A DNA stretch of 64,000 bases from Massarina eburnea CBS 473.64 (Eukaryota > Ascomycota > Dothideomycetes > Pleosporales > Massarinaceae): positions 1,259,385 through 1,323,384 of the forward strand of contig MU006785.1 in assembly GCA_010093635.1 (NCBI GenBank), in the 5' to 3' direction. Position 1 is the first letter of the stretch; the number at the start of each line of letters is the position of its first letter. Positions 44,606 to 56,450 of this stretch are shown in pieces. The notes beneath the pieces were generated by a model. That model had not been told where the DNA came from. It ran no database searches and saw only the letters and a program-made list of their open reading frames with translations. The position numbers and the translations under genes were made by a program.

Positions 44606-47600
44606 CTAACTCCTCAAAACGCCCAACAGCGTATCATAAACATCATCGCCATCCTCATCCTCATCCTCCCCATCTCCATCTCCGTCATCCCCACAGATAG
44701 CATTCTGAATATCACTCGCACTCCCCCCATCATCACTACTACTCCCAAACAAACTCGCCCCATCTCCACCCCCTTCACTCCCACTAAACCCACTCCCATC
44801 CTCTACCGTGGTCGGCGTAGTCAGCCCGCGCCAACTCGGCTCCCCATCATCATCCTGATAAACATCATCATCAGGTTCCGTATCCCCGCCACCGCTAAAC
44901 TCATGGCTACTAAACTCGTGCTCGCCAAACGCGCCCGAATGTGGCGTCGCGTACGCGGCAGCGAGCGAACGCTGACTGGGTCGACTGGTAAGGTCCGAGC
45001 CTGATCGCGGTAGGGGCAGGAACTGGAATTGTTGTTCAGTGGAGAAGAATGGGGATTGTGCTTCGCGGGAGGCTTCGCGGGAGCGGGAGCGACGGGGAGT
45101 GTTTGCCCATATGGTGGTCTGGGCTTCGTGGTCTGAGGGTTCTTCTCGGGGGTGTGGCGGGGAAGCGGAAGAGGAGGCAGTGACGCGGCGGCGTTTGAGA
45201 CGGGATGATGTGACGTTGCTTGGCGCACGGGAGTGTGAGTGTGTTTGTGGGGCTGAGGATTGTTTGGCGGGGAAGTCGTTTAAGCGGCGTTTGGACGAGG
45301 TTGAGGTGTTGGGGTCGATGTAGGAGGCGGAAACGGTGCGGTGGTGTGAGGGACGCTGGGGGTGGAATTCGCTCATTGGCGAGATGGGTTGTGGGGGCTG
45401 TGGTTTTTTGAGGATGGAAGATGGCGTCATGGAACCGCGCCAGTCTCTGTCGGCTGGACGCATCGATAAGTCGAGGGACGGGTGGCTTGAGAAAGAGGAG
45501 TGGACGTTGGTGAAAGGCGCGTCGAGAGCTTCGAAGAAGGCCCAGCATGCTTCTCTGGCATCAGCTTCGGGTACTTGCGGTTGACAATGTTCATCGTTGC
45601 CTTCCATCTGCGAGTCTGCGTCCATCTGGCGACGAGGGAGTAGACGCAGCTGTTGCCATGTCCATGCGTCGCCCAATTCGTCTGATGGCTGGGTGTAGGC
45701 TTCGCGGTGAGTGACGTACAGCCTCTTTTTGCCCCCTGAGACTCGCATCAGGACACCGGAAGCCAGGAACTGGGCAGTCCATAGAGCCGAGGTAACCATC
45801 TCAGCGGGGGTTAGGAAGCGTAGCCTGGAGGACTTGATGACCTTTCTAAGGGGTATAAATGATGCTTGGAGGCCAGGAAACGTGTTCGTTATCCCACTTT
45901 CGTCCTCGTCGGTATATCTGAAGCGCTCCAGCAAATCCTTGAAAGCGTGGGAGATTGTTCCTTGAATATCCGTCGCGCTCGCGCTCGTAAATTTGACATC
46001 GACGGCAAGTCCTCGACTCTTCAATCTTTTGTAGACTAGATTGTTGCTTCCACAGGCCTTGGGCAACATCAGATCGTCTGCCGATACGGATGCCCACTCA
46101 CTAATTTCTTGGCTGCTCCAGCCGCTTTCAGTATCACTGAAGGGGTGAGAGTTCCGCGGAGAACGACCTGGAAATGGGCTCGAGTCGGTGTCACGAAACG
46201 GCCTCAATGTAGTCCGCGGCTGGCAAAGTGTCGAGCTGCGCGCCTGTGTCCATTCCTCAGTGTCTTGTGTAGTGACATTGCACGGGTCGTGCATCGATTC
46301 ATCGGGAGAGAACCAGACTCCGCGAAGGTCGCGGCCCCATGGAAGCAGAACGATCTCCACTTCCCATGGGTTGAGTGACGTGGGAAGAGCAGCGGCCTCA
46401 AGCACTTCTAGGCGGTCCTTGATGCTTCCAATCTCGTTCGCTACCTCGCTCCGATCCATTGCCTCTAGGATGAGCGTAGACGAGCTAGTGGACTGACAAG
46501 AGTGATTGGAGCCAAAGGATCCGGTGACTGTGGCAACGCGACGATGGCTAACAGACGGGCTGCTCTGGTCCGCATCTATGGTTTGGTGCAGCACGTCGTG
46601 ATCATCCATGCGGTTCTCCAGATGAAGGAGTCTGCCGTCCAACGTGTCATACGTCCTTTGAACCTCTTCCGGATGGGCGTAGTTGAACGAGTTGTTGTTC
46701 TCCAGCATTGACAGACGATCACCGTGCTCTCTCATTGTGTTTGCCACGTTGGGAATGGAGCTGAGAAGATTGTGCAGTGGCGTGAGATACGAGACGAGCT
46801 TTTGGAGGGCCTGGGGCGAGGCTGACCGGAGGACATTGTGGAGCTGTTCTTGGGAGAAGTGTGGAGAGTTGGCTAATAGCCGTCTTGGTGTTTGGACAGA
46901 TGTTGCAGTCGCAGGCCTCGTCTTGGGGCTATCTCCTTGCTCCGCATTCGAGGTGAGTCGCATGAGGCCTTCGATGAACCTCTTCCCCTCATTAACAGCT
47001 TGGTCAGCCACTCCAAGATCGGGTGTGTTCACATTGCTCGGTGTGGCGACCTCGGTAGCGCTCTGTACAAAGTCCTCCGGGTTGTATGTGTTTGGGATGG
47101 TATCGCCAGCGATGTCGAGGTGGAACATCTGCTGGTTGTACTCCAGCACAGTATCCAATGTCCCTGGCGCTGAGCACGTCAATTTCTGCTGTTCACCCGC
47201 AACTGAATTGTCCCGCCCAAAGGGGACACTTGGCTCACCAGGCTTCTGTGGCTGTCCAAAGAAATCGAGGTCATTAGGTATGGTCGAGGCGACCGAGTTC
47301 TGGCCATCGTTGAAGGCTGGCGCCGAACCTACATTCAGCATAGACAGACCGAGACCGGCGATTGTCTGGTGCGATTGGTTCACATTGTCCCTAGCAACAC
47401 GATTAGCCGCAGGGTACCGATCATTAGACAAGAGGCACACGGAGGGAACGCGTGGAAGGCCAGTGGTACTGGACAACGACGAACCATCATGACCCTGCTC
47501 GTCGACCACGGACCCATTGGCGAGTGAAGCTTCATTGCGCAGCTCGTCGCGCGTCGTCTGTGGAGGCGCATGAGGTTGGGCGGGCGCAATTGATGCTTCA

Positions 47601-47824
47601 TGAAAGCACGCATGGTGGCCGCACACGCAGTACGTTGAGCGCTCGCTGCCCGACCTGCGCTCCCTGCTGCTCTCGTGTATATCGGCGCTACACTTATCCC
47701 AGAACTGGCGACATCCACACGTCCCGATTACGTCGCGATGATTACAAGGGCCCGTGGGCAAGGCGTGGTGAGAGGACGGCGACGGAGAATGTTGCGCAAA
47801 GGCGAGCTGGCCGAATGCCGCCAT
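44606..47824 (-). CDS. Large Cys-rich N-terminus, disordered protein (1072 aa)
   Basis: This is a single-exon frame with an ATG at 47824. I do not recognise the family by name. Residues of about 25-78 hold a Cys/His-rich block (CNHRDVIGTCGCRQFWDKC, then YCVCGHHACFHE) that looks like a zinc-binding module. A coiled-coil-like helix follows at about 330-400 (LHNLLSSIPNVANTMREHG and LENRMDDHDVL). A second conserved-looking region lies at about 490-780, with ending block WEVEIVLLPWGRDLRGVW and LVYKRLKSRGLAVDVKF-SAT-IQ. The last 280 residues are Ser/Pro/Arg-rich and finish in a very acidic Gly/Asp tail. The N-terminal metal site and helical core suggest a scaffold or regulatory protein; nothing indicates catalysis. 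Confidence 0.72.
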   Translation of the reverse strand: MAAFGQLAFAQHSPSPSSHHALPTGPCNHRDVIGTCGCRQFWDKCSADIHESSRERRSGSERSTYCVCGHHACFHEASIAPAQPHAPPQTTRDELRNEASLANGSVVDEQGHDGSSLSSTTGLPRVPSVCLLSNDRYPAANRVARDNVNQSHQTIAGLGLSMLNVGSAPAFNDGQNSVASTIPNDLDFFGQPQKPGEPSVPFGRDNSVAGEQQKLTCSAPGTLDTVLEYNQQMFHLDIAGDTIPNTYNPEDFVQSATEVATPSNVNTPDLGVADQAVNEGKRFIEGLMRLTSNAEQGDSPKTRPATATSVQTPRRLLANSPHFSQEQLHNVLRSASPQALQKLVSYLTPLHNLLSSIPNVANTMREHGDRLSMLENNNSFNYAHPEEVQRTYDTLDGRLLHLENRMDDHDVLHQTIDADQSSPSVSHRRVATVTGSFGSNHSCQSTSSSTLILEAMDRSEVANEIGSIKDRLEVLEAAALPTSLNPWEVEIVLLPWGRDLRGVWFSPDESMHDPCNVTTQDTEEWTQARSSTLCQPRTTLRPFRDTDSSPFPGRSPRNSHPFSDTESGWSSQEISEWASVSADDLMLPKACGSNNLVYKRLKSRGLAVDVKFTSASATDIQGTISHAFKDLLERFRYTDEDESGITNTFPGLQASFIPLRKVIKSSRLRFLTPAEMVTSALWTAQFLASGVLMRVSGGKKRLYVTHREAYTQPSDELGDAWTWQQLRLLPRRQMDADSQMEGNDEHCQPQVPEADAREACWAFFEALDAPFTNVHSSFSSHPSLDLSMRPADRDWRGSMTPSSILKKPQPPQPISPMSEFHPQRPSHHRTVSASYIDPNTSTSSKRRLNDFPAKQSSAPQTHSHSRAPSNVTSSRLKRRRVTASSSASPPHPREEPSDHEAQTTIWANTPRRSRSREASREAQSPFFSTEQQFQFLPLPRSGSDLTSRPSQRSLAAAYATPHSGAFGEHEFSSHEFSGGGDTEPDDDVYQDDDGEPSWRGLTTPTTVEDGSGFSGSEGGGDGASLFGSSSDDGGSASDIQNAICGDDGDGDGEDEDEDGDDVYDTLLGVLRS

Positions 47825-49149
47825 GGGTGCCTACACTGGGCATCCCCGTGAAGAGGCGGTCGAGCTAGGATTGATACATGGCGAAGTCTACAGGATAGCT
47901 TCGACATGTTAGCCATGGTCTACAGACGTTGGTTGGGTTGAGCGCATACCGATTGTGTTGAAGGACATGGGAAGGAAGCAGGTTGCTTCTCGGGGCGCGA
48001 CGCGGTTTTATAACGTCGCAGGTGGTGACGGACGGTGGGAGAGGCCGTCGACACACACACAAACATGTCGAGCTCGGTGACTCCAAGCAGCTTAACGCTC
48101 CCGGGGATGTGGAACGCGACCGCTAGAGGGAAGCCATGGGCTGTGATAGGCTGGCGGCTCCCAGGGAACGAGTGGAGCCCATGTCTAGCGCGCCTATCCA
48201 TGCCGAAACCGCGCCCTGGTCGACCACCACGGTAACGTGTAGGTAGATAGACGCCCGTACTCCCCTCCCCAACGTCGCCATCACACCTTTGCGCATCTTC
48301 CCGTCACCTGAAACAATTCGATAAAGTCTCTGCCCTTATCGAACCGCACTAGACGTATCTAATCCCAAGCTGCGTCCAGGCAGCAGCGCCGTAGATTGCG
48401 TGACCAGGCCGACAAGTCACAGTCTCGCGCATCCGGTATGGAGAGGCCGCCTATTGGCCGCGTACTTGAAGGACTATCTATCCCGCAGCTGCACGGATAG
48501 GGCTAGATCTGTGAGCTACTGTATGTATGTACGCAGACCGGCTGCGGCCTTGGGCGAGTGTGTACGCGGTACAAGGCAGTGAACGGCACCGTGAGCTGCA
48601 TGCTGTTGCACGCTTTTGGAAACGACGATGCGGGAAGACGGCATTTATTGAGAACGACGGACCTGGATCCTCGAGTTGCGCTCATGCTCTGATAGCGATG
48701 ACTGCGGAAGAGAAGAACAAGAGATGGGGGGTGAGTGATGGAGTGAACGTACGTCTCGGACCAAACCGGCAAGGAAGTCGCGACTCTACGGTCGAGGCAA
48801 GAGCTCTACGCGTTCTTTCCAAGGTGGTGGTTGCTATACTCGCCACCCATGCACGCCAAGCCTCCTCTGCATATCGTGCGCGATATAATTCGAACCACAC
48901 AGCTGATCAACATCCTCATTCCTTCCCCTCTCGTCAGCCTTCAAATCTTCTAGCCCGACCCAGTCTTGATCCGACATGTTGTGTGCCATCCTGGAAAAGA
49001 TGGTCCATGTCATGTGATGTCGTTCAGTGTTGATTCGCTAGATCATGTGATTGCGCGCTAATACCCCATCAGGTCTGCCGCCATTTCCCCTTCATCAGAT
49101 TGTACGCTATCCTCTCGCCACCTATTGGCACAGTCCTCCATTCTTCGCA
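47825..49149. other. Intergenic region, 1.3 kb
   Basis: This contains the promoter and leader of the large Cys-rich protein gene on the left. Frames of up to 168 codons lie on the plus strand near 48527-49033, but their composition is not protein-like and none is recognised. Confidence 0.5.
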
Positions 49150-49456
49150 ATCCTGTACAGCAATTCAAAGTCACTCCTCACGCAGAGTAAATTGATGCTC
49201 TGCTTTACCAAGATGGATTTGTTGCAGACGAAGATCGAGCTGGAACGAGTCCTATCAGAGACTATTTTCCAGAGTATGATGGTCCGTTAAGAGATCTTGA
49301 TGCTGTAAAGGCGTTCATCGCGAGGAAGTTTACAGAATTGATACCAGATGGGAAACAGGTTGACGTGTTCTACTTGAATGTTACGCAGACTGAGGAGGTA
49401 CGGAATGTGTTAGTGTCGATGTTTGATGGTACTGCTCCAGAAGAGATAAACTGAAG
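49150..49456 (+). pseudogene. G-protein alpha subunit C-terminal fragment
   Basis: Two adjoining frames resemble the C-terminal third of a heterotrimeric G-alpha. The first contains SKLMLCFTKMDLLQ, equivalent to the strand ending in the guanine-specificity N/T-K-x-D motif. After a frame change near 49235, the second reads DYFPEYDGP, then a helix, then VDVFYLNVTQTEEVRNVL. This is equivalent to the T-C-A-T-x-T-x-x-V-R region that contacts the guanine ring. The P-loop, switches I and II and the usual end of the protein are absent. The frameshift and missing GTPase core make it a relic. It could also be an unusual small gene with an unseen intron, which is less likely. Confidence 0.5.
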
Positions 49457-49974
49457 AAATAGAGGAGCATCGAATATGTTTTATCAATTTCCATAGTCTG
49501 CAATGATGCTCTCAGGCATGTAGATAATTCTGCATTTACCCGATGTGTATCATAAAGGCATATAAGATTTAAGAAGCCTTGTAGTGAAGTATACGTCTTA
49601 GTGAAGGTCACGTGAGTAAGGCGATCTATCATTCGTCCTACGTGACCCATTAGCATGAGAAACATCCATCTACCATAAGTCGTCGCCGGTGCTACTCATA
49701 CGGCACCATGGTTTTTAACCAGAGTTCTTCGTAGCCAAGCAGGTCAACATTGTCGTTCAGGCGATCAAACCGCATCATGCTCAATCGGGCCGGCCCTAGC
49801 GTATCTGCGTATTGTCAATACGAATGAATACGCAGATCATGTCATTGGTCAAATTTCGCCCGTATTCCTGCGCCACGAGTAGTACATTTCATGTATATGC
49901 TATTTATTATATAGCTAAGATATTTTCTTTTCCTACGGCTATTTTATTTCACTCACCCTTAAATTCTCTTCAAG
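49457..49974. other. Intergenic, glycosyltransferase promoter side
   Basis: This AT-rich region lies upstream of the glycosyltransferase gene. Nothing else is recognised. Confidence 0.55.
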
Positions 49975-52610
49975 ATGGAGAAATCTCAAAGTAGTTCACC
50001 ACACACCTCACCTCACGATCCTAACAACCAATACGATGACGTTCCGCCTCCCCCATACCACGAACTAGAAGCCACCGAATGGTCTCCACTATCACGCGGA
50101 GATACAGGAATAACGCGTTCGTGTCTCTCAACTACTAAATCAAACTTTACTGACTCGGTCAGACGATGGCAGAATTGACATCGATCTCTCCTCTCGTCTC
50201 ACAAAATCCCTCGTCAAACTGGTCCCTAACGAAGACGATCAACCGACACACGATCCCAGTCACCGTTTCACCATTCAGAGAGCATGGAATATCCGGCTCA
50301 ATATCGTGATCCAAGTCGTCGGCAGCCGCGGCGACGTCCAACCGTTCATCGCACTCGGCCAAGAACTGCAGAAATACGGACATCGCGTACGACTAGCGAC
50401 ACATAATGTCTTCGACTCATTTGTCCGTGAATCGAATCTCGAGTTTTTTCCCATCGGTGGCGACCCGAAGGAGCTCATGGCGTACATGGTGAAGAATCCA
50501 GGCCTGATTCCTTCGATGAAGAGTTTGAAAGAAGGCGATATTCAACGCAAGAGAACCATGATTTCAGAACTACTTGACGGGTGTTGGAAGTCGTGTGTTG
50601 AGTCAGATCCACAGTCGGAGCAGCCGTTCGTCGCCGATGCGATTATTGCGAACCCGCCGAGTTTCGCGCACATTCATTGTGCGCAGGCACTGGGGATCCC
50701 ATTGCATTTGATGTTTACTATGCCATGGAGTAGTACGAAGGCGTTTCCGCATCCATTGGCAAATTTCAAGGTCGGGGAGATCGATCCGGAGAAGATCAAT
50801 CATGCGAGTTATGGCATTGTGGAGTGGTTGACTTGGCAGGGGTGAGTGGTTCGTAGAGTGAAGGGCTGATGAGTGTTGCTGAAGAGTGTTGCTGACGAGT
50901 GTAGATTGGGTGATGTGATAAACAAGTTCAGACATTCTTTGGACTTGGAACCGGTGCCAACAACCGTCGGTCCCGTACTTGCGGAAGTATTGAAGATTCC
51001 ATTTACGTATTGTTGGTCTCCAGCGCTCGTTCCCAAGCCGATGGACTGGCCTTCTCACATTGGTCAGTAGCCTAGACTTCGCTTCTAGAAATTACCTTTT
51101 AACGGCACTAGATGTGTGCGGTTTCTTCTTCCGGGACCCGCCGCCCTACAATCCACCCCGTGAGATCGACGCTTTTCTCCGAGAAGGCCCACCACCCGTA
51201 TACATCGGCTTCGGAAGTATAGTAATTGAAGATCCTGGAAAGATGACCACGTCGATTCTAGAAGCCGTTCGCATGTGCGGAGTCCGAGCGATCATCTCGA
51301 AAGGATGGAGTAATCTTGGTGAAGGGGTATCTGACACCAAAGACGTGCTTTTCATTGGTGACTGTCCGCATGAATGGCTCTTCCAGCACGTTACCGCCGT
51401 TGTTCATCACGGTGGTGCGGGGACTGCGGCTTGTGGATTGAGGAACGCGTGTCCGACGGTCGTCGTTCCGTTCTTTGGCGAGTAAGTATAAAACCCATAT
51501 GCTTATCTCACACTGACAACTTCCCTAGTCAGCCGTTTTGGGGAGAGATGATTGCCGCTGCTGGCGCGGGACCAAAGCCTGTACCACACAAATTACTGAC
51601 GAGTCAGAGCCTTTGCGAAGCTATATCGTTTTGCTTAGCACCTGAGGCGACAACAGCAGCTCGAAGAATTTGCTCACAGATGGTAACCGAGAATGGAGTT
51701 ACAGCAGCGGTTCAGTCGTTCCATGCGAATCTTCCATTTGAAGCTATGCACTGCGATGTCACACCTAATCTTCCTGCGACTTGGATGTATAAGAAGGCTC
51801 CAATAAAGCTCTCAAAACTTGCCGCCCAGACTCTGATTGCGAAAGGTGTCATCGGACAAAATGATATTACCAGGTATGATCTACCATATTCTTATGGAAA
51901 TGTTTTGCGCAGGCCTGACATGTTCCAGCCACGAAACAAACCCAGTATCAATCATCAACACCCGATGGGACCCAGTGACCGGCGTAGGCTCTGCCTGTAC
52001 CTCCATCGTCTCCGACATGACCTCCGCCACGAAAGGAATGATAGTCGACCCCTACACGTCAATCCAGCACTCCACAGCTACGACTACAATAACCAAAAAC
52101 ATCGCGACGTCCACCGCCAAAGGCATCGGCAAATTCAACATAGCACTCTTCAAAGGCACCATCGTCGAACTCCCACTCGCCGCCGCAGAAGGCTTCCGCG
52201 CCATTCCCAAACTCTACGGCGAAGAAGTGAAACAGCACGAGGAAGTCAAGGACTGGAGTTCCGGATTTAGAGTCGCGGGAAAGAATTTCGCGCATGGGAT
52301 GGTAGACGGGGTTCACGGGCTCGTAAGGGAACCGAGTGAAGGACTGAAGAGTGGAGGTGGGTTGGGCTTAGCGAAAGGGGTGGGGAAGGGGACATTGGGG
52401 TTTCTGACGAAAACGACGAGTGCGGCGTTGGGTATTGTGGCGTATCCTGGTGATGGAATTTGCAAGAGTATTAGGCATGCGGCGAAGAGTGGGACGAGAA
52501 AGAGGATTCGGATAGCGAGGATGGGGGAAGGTGACTTTTTGGCGAGTAAGGCGCATGAGGAAGATATGAGGGTAATCACGAAGAATTTTGAGAGGCTGAG
52601 AGGAAGGTAA
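49975..52610 (+). CDS. Sterol-glucosyltransferase-like GT (791 aa)
   Basis: This is a UDP-sugar-dependent glycosyltransferase resembling the catalytic part of sterol 3-beta-glucosyltransferases (Ugt51/Atg26 type). Six coding exons are 49975-50116, 50163-50841, 50905-51062, 51112-51481, 51529-51873 and 51929-52610; the frame closes at 792 codons. The GT28-type N-domain starts near residue 96 (VVGSRGDVQPFIALGQEL). The UDP-binding C-domain carries YIGFGSIV, then HHGGAGTAACGLR and PFFGDQPFWGEMI near 425-450. The PH and GRAM domains of Atg26 are absent. The region after about 570 is a Gly/Thr/Lys-rich extension (LAKGVGKGTLGFLTK and similar) typical of this fungal subfamily and of unknown function. 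The likely acceptor is a sterol or related lipid. Confidence 0.88.
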
Positions 52611-52775
52611 GGAATGGTTTCTTGGCGATTATAGATGTGACGAAATGGTATCTGTCAACGAAGTCGCCGTCGAGCCGGATTCTATGGTATGAAACCTCCT
52701 CCGTGGGAAAGACGAATTGACACTAGACAATTGGATCTTATTAATATAATACACGCCACTTTCATCACGATATAT

Positions 52776-53024
52776 CTAGGCTTCCCCTAGAGTCCCCGTC
52801 ACGTAGATCTCTTCTTCAACCCATAGAGTGTATTCAACGAAGGCAATGAAAAGTTCCAAAACCTCCTCCCCGTGTCTACCGACATATTTGACCTTGGCTT
52901 GACAATCGCCAACATGAAGGGTTTCTTGATCTGGCCGCCATCCATACTTGTTGTCAATGAAACAGCTTTGGATCATGGTCAACTCCATGGTGGTCCGAAC
53001 CAAGCCAACATCATGAATGTCCAT
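52776..53024 (-). CDS. Hypothetical small frame or last exon (82 aa)
   Basis: This minus-strand frame from an ATG at 53024 to a stop at 52776 has protein-like composition (charged and aromatic, with LELFIAFVEYTLWVEEEIYV near the end). The frame stays open upstream to a TATAG acceptor-like site near 53050, so this could be the 3' exon of a larger gene cut off by the repeat block. I do not recognise the family. Confidence 0.35.
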   Translation of the reverse strand: MDIHDVGLVRTTMELTMIQSCFIDNKYGWRPDQETLHVGDCQAKVKYVGRHGEEVLELFIAFVEYTLWVEEEIYVTGTLGEA

Positions 53025-53849
53025 TGCGAGGCCACTGCCAGGGAACTATAAACAAGAAAGAAGGGCATCGACCGCCAATGTGGGGCTTTACAGGCGATAC
53101 AAAGACAATGATAAAACTTTTCCACAGTGATGCGTGTTTTTAACTTCTCTAGCCTTTCTACCTAGCATGTGACCGAGTAAAAAGGGGAGGTCTATTAGGA
53201 AGTATAAGTCACATTAGAAGAGTTACATTTCTAAGAGGCGAGTAACAGTCATATACTCACTTTTAGCCGTCTTTTAGGACTATGTGCAATCAGACATGTT
53301 ATAACCTTTAGAGGAAAGGATATTAGACGTTTGCAACTGCCAACCTATGTGTCTATAGCTAATGTCGTTCTCGCTTTAGGTACCTAAAGCAATTAATTAG
53401 AATGTAGAGCAACTTCGCTGACTATCTAGATATAGATTGTAACTTTTAAAAGAACTAAGCGCGATTTTATGTTCTCTCTTTAGGCCTTAAAAAGGAGAAC
53501 AGCGTAGATAGATTTTTCTGTCTACTTATTACTAGGTAACATCTAACCTTAATTTTATTATTAAAAGACTACAGGAAGATTCTAGGGAAGGCGAAGGGTC
53601 TATGTATTAAATATTGAAAGTGTAACTAAAAGTAGAGTGTAAGATTGTAGAATTAAGGTTGTCTAAGAACTTAGCTATCTAGAACTCACGCTAAGCCTAA
53701 TTAGGACTGTACAGCCCTGATTACGTTATCCTAAGAACTGCAAGAGCGTTTAAAACAATAACAGTCCTTCTAATTTAAAGGATTAGTAACTTATAACAAT
53801 AATACTAGCGTCCTCTAAACTATAGAAACTATTAAAACTATCACTGTAA

Positions 53850-56450
53850 CGTAAATACCTAGCTAGCTAGATCTTCTAGAGTAGGCCTTAGTAGCGCCTT
53901 CGTGTACAAATCTGCAAGGTTTGCCTTTAATAAGACGTGCTAAACATTAAAGTCCCTATTAGCGTATCTCTTCCTAACGAAATAGAAATAGACGTTAATG
54001 TGCTTAGTCTAATTGCTAATCTTGTAGTTTTTAATCAGTGCCTTAGTAGCTTGATTATCTACTATTAGGATAGATAAAATTAGCTATTCTAAACTAAGCA
54101 ACTCCTAGAGGGCGTAGCGTGTCTAGATTAAATAGCTAGCAGCGTAAGAGGCAGCTATATACTTAGCTTTACCTGTAGAGCAGGCAATACAGGATTGCCT
54201 TTTTGCAGACTATGCTAGTGTACAACTATTAACTTTCTAGATAAAACCTAAGAATAATTTCGCGTTGTCTAGATCTAAATTAAATAAGGCATCTAAATAC
54301 ATAGTAATTGCTAGGGTTCTAATCTAGGGCCTAATCTTAATGGCCTTGTTAATAGTAGTCTAGATGTAGCGAAGCATCTGCTAGGCAAGCTTAAGATACA
54401 GCTCTAACAGGTTAGTATTGTAGGATGCTATTATACTTACTATAAATAACAGGTCTAGTTAAGACACAATAGCGAGGAAGTTAACTAAGCTAACTACTAA
54501 TTAATGCTCTTTCTAAATAGCAGGATCTAAGTCGCTAGTATAGCGCTAAGCGAAAGTATTAGGATTAGCAGGAGTGTGTTAACTATTGTATTTATCTATG
54601 CTGTACTATTAGAGAATTGCTATCGCGTAGGTGCGCTAGTAAAGTAGGATAGCGCTAGCATTATACTTAATTTCTAGTCCTAATAGCATTCTAGGTTAGC
54701 TAAGATCTTTGAACTAGAATCTGTCGCTAGCAGTTTGTAAGAATTTCAATATAGTAATTTAGGTGCCTACTATTAAAACATCATTAACATAGATACCTAA
54801 AATGATATCTGTAGCAATAAAAACGCATAGATTAAAAGTAGTTTAGATAAATCCCTAAGCGGACAGCTATGTAGCAAGCAGCTTATACTATTCACGACTT
54901 AATTACTTTAGACTATACAGGGCTTTTAGCAGTCTAATTATAGTTAGAGATTTGCGTATATCTAACACGTTGCGTAGTGTGTTACAGTTAATAACACCTA
55001 GTAGGTAGCGTGCATAGATAGAGTGCTATAGGGTGCTGTTCAGGTATGCAGCGTTAAAGTTAACCTATCTAAGCGACTATTTTCGCAGTATAGAAGTGAA
55101 GATAATTATTCTAAGGCTGTTATAACGAATAACTAGTGAATAGGTTTTATTATAGTTAATACTAGGGCGTTAACTAAAACCTTAAGTAACTATTCTAGCT
55201 TTGCGCTTTACAATTTTGCCTAGCTTGTTTCTCTTAATAGCGAAGACCTATCGTGTACTAACTAATTTAGTTCTAGCTAGCAGGTCTAAAGCGCTAACAA
55301 TGTCCTAGGTTCTATTACTCTAATGCGCGGCAATTTCGTGTTAAATAGCTAGCAACTACAGGGCAGAATTAGTCAGATTAACTGCTTTAGAATACGACCT
55401 TAGTACTTTATCCTTAATGTTTAAGAATGCAGCGCATGCGAAGATATCCTTATTTAGGATATCCTTATCTAGGGTGTTTTAGATATAATTAGATGCGAAG
55501 TTAAGGTCCTAGTCGCTGTACCTTTTAGGCAGTCTAATGTTAGACTAGCTATAGGTACTGCGAGTAGACTAGGGCGTCTAAGGTAGGTTAGGATCTCTAC
55601 GTAAGCAAGATCCTAAAGCAGTAGAGGAGTCCTAGGGAGGTTAGGACGCAGAAGTGCGAGGCAGATAGGTTCTACCTAGTTTACGTTAAGAGGCGAGAGA
55701 GGTTAGAGGTACTATTTAGTCCTCTAATATAGATAGCAGCGGCAGCAGTCTTAGTAGGTTATCTAGTAGGCTAGATACATCGTTGTCTACAGCATCCCTA
55801 GACAATTAACTAAACTCTAAACCTAATCGCTTTAATTAATTTAGAGTAGGACTATTACCTAAATCTCTATTACCTGCCGCTTTATATGTCATAAGCAGAG
55901 GTAGATGTAGGGAGTAGAAAACGCTAAATTTAATATTGTTTAATTTAATAATTACATGTTAAGCTAGTATGTAAACTCTAGATGTCTTTGTAGAGTAACT
56001 ATAGCTAATAAAGATACCTCTCTTAGCTCTGTAGAGTAGTTTAGATCTAGGTTAGCAAGCTTTAGAGTGTATATAAGAGTAAACCTTAATACTAAATAGG
56101 TATAGATACTTAATGTTAGGCCGCTTGCTGTATAGTATTTTATAAGGCGAGCGGTGCAGAGGATCTGCTAAATAGGGAGCTAGATTCTTAATAAATGTAG
56201 TAGTTTAAATTGCCTCTGCCTAGAGCAGTAGCATTTCATCCCTAGTAATTATCAAGCAAGCTATTTAGATAATTGTTTAATTAAAACGTTCTGCAAGCCT
56301 ATTAGATTCGTAATAATATAGAGGTACTAGGTTGTAGATAATGCCCTATTTCTAGAAGTGTTGCTTTAGCACAGAGTTAATATACTTACTGCTATTGTTA
56401 GATGTAAACTACTTAATTATTAAGACAGTTAGGATAGTGCTAGATGCACT
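53850..56450 (-). mobile_element. Ty1/copia retrotransposon relic
   Basis: On the minus strand the domains occur in copia order, read from high to low coordinates. The integrase core (a FTS-N-S-Y-x-N-S-x-x-K-Q-H segment near 56340-56420) comes first. The reverse transcriptase with its catalytic strand (YVND where YVDD is expected) lies near 54765-54800. RNase H follows, with a SCIACSTGKAKYIAASYAAS block near 54110-54180 and the terminal TKHINVYFYFVRK then NLADLYTKAL near 53890-54010. Every domain is interrupted by stops of RIP type, so the element is dead. Gag and the long terminal repeats could not be located by eye, and the true ends are unknown. Confidence 0.82.

Noticed and set aside
48527..49033. 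Plus-strand frame of 168 codons
   Set aside because: Composition is Arg/Ala-rich and erratic, with no recognisable segment; it is probably a chance frame.
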